Assembly (NCBI GenBank): GCA_036847185.1
Contig: DAIUAM010000086.1
Coordinates: 1-8,558, forward strand
Reading direction: 5' to 3'
DNA from: UBA4738 sp002413305
GTDB taxonomy: Bacteria; Actinomycetota; UBA4738
Length of the DNA: 8,558 bases
The notes beneath the pieces were generated by a model, which saw only the letters and a program-made list of their open reading frames with translations, had not been told where the DNA came from and searched no databases. The translations under genes were made by a program, and so were the position numbers. This document shows, in pieces, positions 7,312-8,558 of this stretch; positions within the stretch are counted from its first letter, which is position 1, and each line of letters begins with the position of its first letter.

Positions 7312-7317
7312 TAGCCT
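7312..7317 (+). promoter_or_regulatory. -10 box TAGCCT of the DUF5661 gene
   Basis: TAGCCT fits TANNNT and predicts a transcript start near 7324. That leaves a leader of about 30 bases carrying the GGAGG site used by the GTG at 7356. A direct repeat GTGAAT GTGAAT (7282-7293) lies where the -35 region should be. No standard TTGACA box is seen. Confidence 0.4.
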
Positions 7318-7355
7318 GTCCCATGAGCGAATGCATCGAGCCTGGAGGCAGCGAA

Positions 7356-7616
7356 GTGACCACGAGGCGGTTCACACCAGAAGAGGCTCGGCGGATCGGT
7401 GAGCGGATCGGCATCGATTGGGCGGCTGACGATGTGGACCTCGAGCAGTTCCGGATGGGACTCGCTGTCGAGCTCGAGCACGGCAGTCAGGACCCGGCCA
7501 CCGACGTCACCCACGATGATGAGTTCATCACCGGCAAGATCGCGCTAGCGCACCTGAGGGAGATCTCCGACTACTACACGCGACTGGCCGCGATGGAGCG
7601 GGATGCGGAACGGTAG
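7356..7616 (+). CDS. DUF5661-family protein
   Basis: An 86-residue cytoplasmic protein of a small, uncharacterised family. The pattern RRFTPEEARRIGERIGIDW, then QFRMGLAVELEHG, DPATDVTHDD, TGKIALAHLREISDYYTRL matches DUF5661 proteins, which are widespread in bacteria and have no assigned function to my knowledge. The spaced His/Asp/Glu residues (ELEHG, HDD, AHLRE, DYY) could suggest a metal or ligand site, but this is only an impression. The GTG at 7356 is chosen because GGAGG (7344-7348) sits 7 bases upstream and family homology begins at TTRRFTPEE. An in-frame ATG at 7323 has no ribosome binding site but lies close to the predicted transcript start, so a leaderless longer form is possible. 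Transcribed away from the winged-helix-like gene. Confidence 0.85.
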   Translation: MTTRRFTPEEARRIGERIGIDWAADDVDLEQFRMGLAVELEHGSQDPATDVTHDDEFITGKIALAHLREISDYYTRLAAMERDAER

Positions 7617-8073
7617 TTCGTGCCTGGCTGCAACTCCCCGAGGTCACCCGGGAGCCTGCACCTATCACTGAACGTGACCATTCGGCCCGGGATCTCATTG
7701 TGATCTGCGCCCGGTCTGGGTCCGGTCGGAGGAATCCTCCAGCGATCCGAATTTCTGATTCCGGGAAGGCCAGGGATCGGATGGGTGAAGGGTGCCCCCA
7801 ACGAAGAGCCGGGCTGGCGCTCGCCGCAGTCCATGACGTTGGTGAGGTGCGGCTGGAGGGGGCGGAGACGGCTCGTCTTCACAGGCTCGCCGAGCGCGGA
7901 GGGCCTGCGTTCTATGGAGAGACGAGGTGACCGCTGGTTCCGGCTGTCAATCGGCGACGTTGGCATTGAGCCGCATGTGAGACGCGAGGTTCCTTGGTGC
8001 GCTTGAAGCACACGAGGGCCGGACCGCTCCCGACCCTTGAAGACTTAGAGACCCGTGGGCGGTATCAAACCAG
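7617..8073. other. Gap of about 460 bases without a convincing gene
   Basis: Several open frames exist (for example plus 7785-8006 and minus 7574-8011) but none has a good ribosome binding site, regular codon use or a recognisable family. Visible structure is limited to a 13-base palindrome GGAGGAATCCTCC (7728-7740) and a weak hairpin near 7630-7655 that could end the DUF5661 transcript. Composition is slightly less GC-rich toward 8030-8100. It may hold decayed coding sequence; I cannot identify it. Confidence 0.5.
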
Positions 8074-8079
8074 TACACT
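8074..8079 (+). promoter_or_regulatory. -10 box TACACT of the 53-aa membrane protein gene
   Basis: TACACT fits the TANNNT consensus and predicts a transcript start near 8086, giving a leader of about 30 bases before the ATG at 8116. No convincing -35 box is seen 16-18 bases upstream. Confidence 0.4.
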
Positions 8080-8115
8080 TGAACGGACGGCGTCAGCCGA
8101 TTGAGAGAAGGCTCC

Positions 8116-8277
8116 ATGAGAGCGCTCTGGGTACTCGTAGCACTGATTGGCCTCGGGATCCTGATCTTCGCCCATGCAACCACGGTCGGGATCGTGATTG
8201 GCATCGCATTCCTTGGATTGGCCGTCTTTCTCTACCGGAGGCCGCTCGTTCACAGGATCGGGCTAGGCCACCGGTAA
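8116..8277 (+). CDS. Small two-helix membrane protein (53 aa)
   Basis: The ATG at 8116 follows GAGAGAAGG (8102-8110), a good Shine-Dalgarno sequence at proper spacing. The protein is almost entirely hydrophobic: a first helix at about residues 3-19 (ALWVLVALIGLGILIFA), a short HATT turn, a second helix at about 23-40 (VGIVIGIAFLGLAVFLY), then a basic tail RRPLVHRIGLGHR. The positive tail and short turn suggest a helical hairpin with both ends in the cytoplasm. I do not recognise a family. It has its own candidate promoter and converges on the minus-strand small gene at 8416. Its TAA overlaps a copy of the AGTTCCGCANTGGG word also found twice near 4400. Confidence 0.75.
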   Translation: MRALWVLVALIGLGILIFAHATTVGIVIGIAFLGLAVFLYRRPLVHRIGLGHR

Positions 8278-8290
8278 GTTCCGCACTGGG
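8277..8290. repeat. Third copy of the AGTTCCGCANTGGG word
   Basis: AGTTCCGCACTGGG (8277-8290) matches the words at 4386-4399 and 4408-4421 at every position except the one variable base. Here it is intergenic, beginning at the last base of the 53-aa gene's stop codon. The flanks do not match beyond the word, apart from one more shared base (A8291). Confidence 0.5.
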
Positions 8291-8415
8291 AGCCCTTTCC
8301 TTGGGGGAGGGGCCCGATGGCAGTGGCTTGGAGCCTGCCGGCGTGCGCTCGGATAGTGGTCCGTGGCGGGATATTGCTACTACTCGCTCGCCGACCCGAA
8401 CGCCTGGCCGGCCTT

Positions 8416-8532
8416 CTAGGGTCGATCCTTCCTCCGCTGATACCTCCACCAGCGGAGGCCCACCCAGCCGCCGATAGCCACGATTCCGGCGAACATCACG
8501 CCGAGGATCAGGAGGCTGACGCCGGCGATCAC
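8416..8532 (-). CDS. Small one-helix membrane protein (38 aa)
   Basis: On the minus strand a GTG at 8532 opens a 38-residue protein: a hydrophobic helix at about residues 2-26 (IAGVSLLILGVMFAGIVAIG, then GWVGL), then RWWRYQRRKDRP, a strongly basic aromatic tail typical of a membrane anchor with its C-terminus in the cytoplasm. It ends at TAG (8418-8416). The start overlaps the stop of a gene coming from beyond the right edge (GTGA), a common coupling arrangement, and this decides the start because the Shine-Dalgarno sequence (AGGTGATG) is weak. The frame stays open to the window edge, so a longer protein cannot be excluded. A 9-bp inverted repeat, CCTCCGCTG/CAGCGGAGG (8431-8439, 8450-8458), lies inside the coding region. 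Family not recognised. Confidence 0.6.
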   Translation of the reverse strand: MIAGVSLLILGVMFAGIVAIGGWVGLRWWRYQRRKDRP

Positions 8533-8558
8533 GCCATCACCTGTTCGTCGTCTAGAGC
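8529..8558 (-). CDS. C-terminal end of a gene beyond the right edge
   Basis: The minus strand reads ALDDEQVMA and a TGA (8531-8529) that overlaps the GTG of the 38-aa gene. Only nine residues are visible, so no function can be given. The GTGA overlap is the main reason to believe it. Confidence 0.4.
   Translation of the reverse strand, partial: ALDDEQVMA

Noticed and set aside
7448..7461. AGTTCCGGATGGGA as a fourth copy of the repeat word
   Set aside because: It differs inside the core (GG for GC) and is explained by the conserved EQFRMGL coding sequence of DUF5661.
7574..8011. 145-codon minus-strand frame
   Set aside because: No ribosome binding site, irregular codon use, no recognisable domain, and it overlaps the end of the DUF5661 gene.
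8431..8458. 9-bp inverted repeat as a terminator between the convergent small genes
   Set aside because: No T tract on either side, and it lies inside the 38-aa coding region before its stop.

Overview
The window is high-GC bacterial chromosome, most likely from an actinobacterium (Actinomycetota). Supporting signs are the composition, TANNNT-type -10 boxes with weak or absent -35 boxes, a GTG start that looks leaderless, and a tRNA-Ile gene followed by a tiny one-helix membrane protein gene, as near gyrA in many actinobacteria. I cannot name a genus. Most of the window is ordinary chromosome with remnants of mobile or decayed DNA between the genes.

Left part (1-1400): a tyrosine-recombinase (integrase) gene on the minus strand stops right after the second conserved box, so it lacks the catalytic tyrosine. 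The sequence after the break looks like the tip of an insertion sequence. Next come an intact tRNA-Ile(GAT) gene, a 52-residue membrane protein gene with a near-perfect ribosome binding site, and a strong hairpin terminator.

Middle left (1500-4213, plus strand): a protein with a degenerate GGDEF-like domain is followed by a two-gene operon. The operon starts from a probable leaderless GTG. It encodes a COG3375-type GNAT acyltransferase and, overlapping it by ATGA, an enolase-superfamily enzyme of the N-succinylamino acid racemase / o-succinylbenzoate synthase (NSAR/OSBS) group. This pairing is known from a pathway that turns D-amino acids into L-amino acids through N-succinyl intermediates. 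The third enzyme, a hydrolase, is not in the window.

Middle right (4217-7069, minus strand): a decayed C-terminal fragment of a metallophosphoesterase carries a short tandem duplication that adds an in-frame stop. Then come groEL and groES, overlapping by ATGA with groES first in transcription, and a small winged-helix-like protein gene upstream of groES. I see no CIRCE or HAIR heat-shock operator before groES.

Right part (7070-8558): a DUF5661-family gene, about 500 bases in which I see no convincing gene, a 53-residue two-helix membrane protein gene (plus), and, converging on it, a 38-residue membrane protein gene (minus) that overlaps the last codons of a gene beyond the right edge. No CRISPR array, antiphage system or biosynthetic cluster is visible. 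The points most worth a second look are the racemase operon, the duplicated segment in the phosphoesterase remnant with a related word 4 kb away, the truncated integrase, and the small membrane protein genes.
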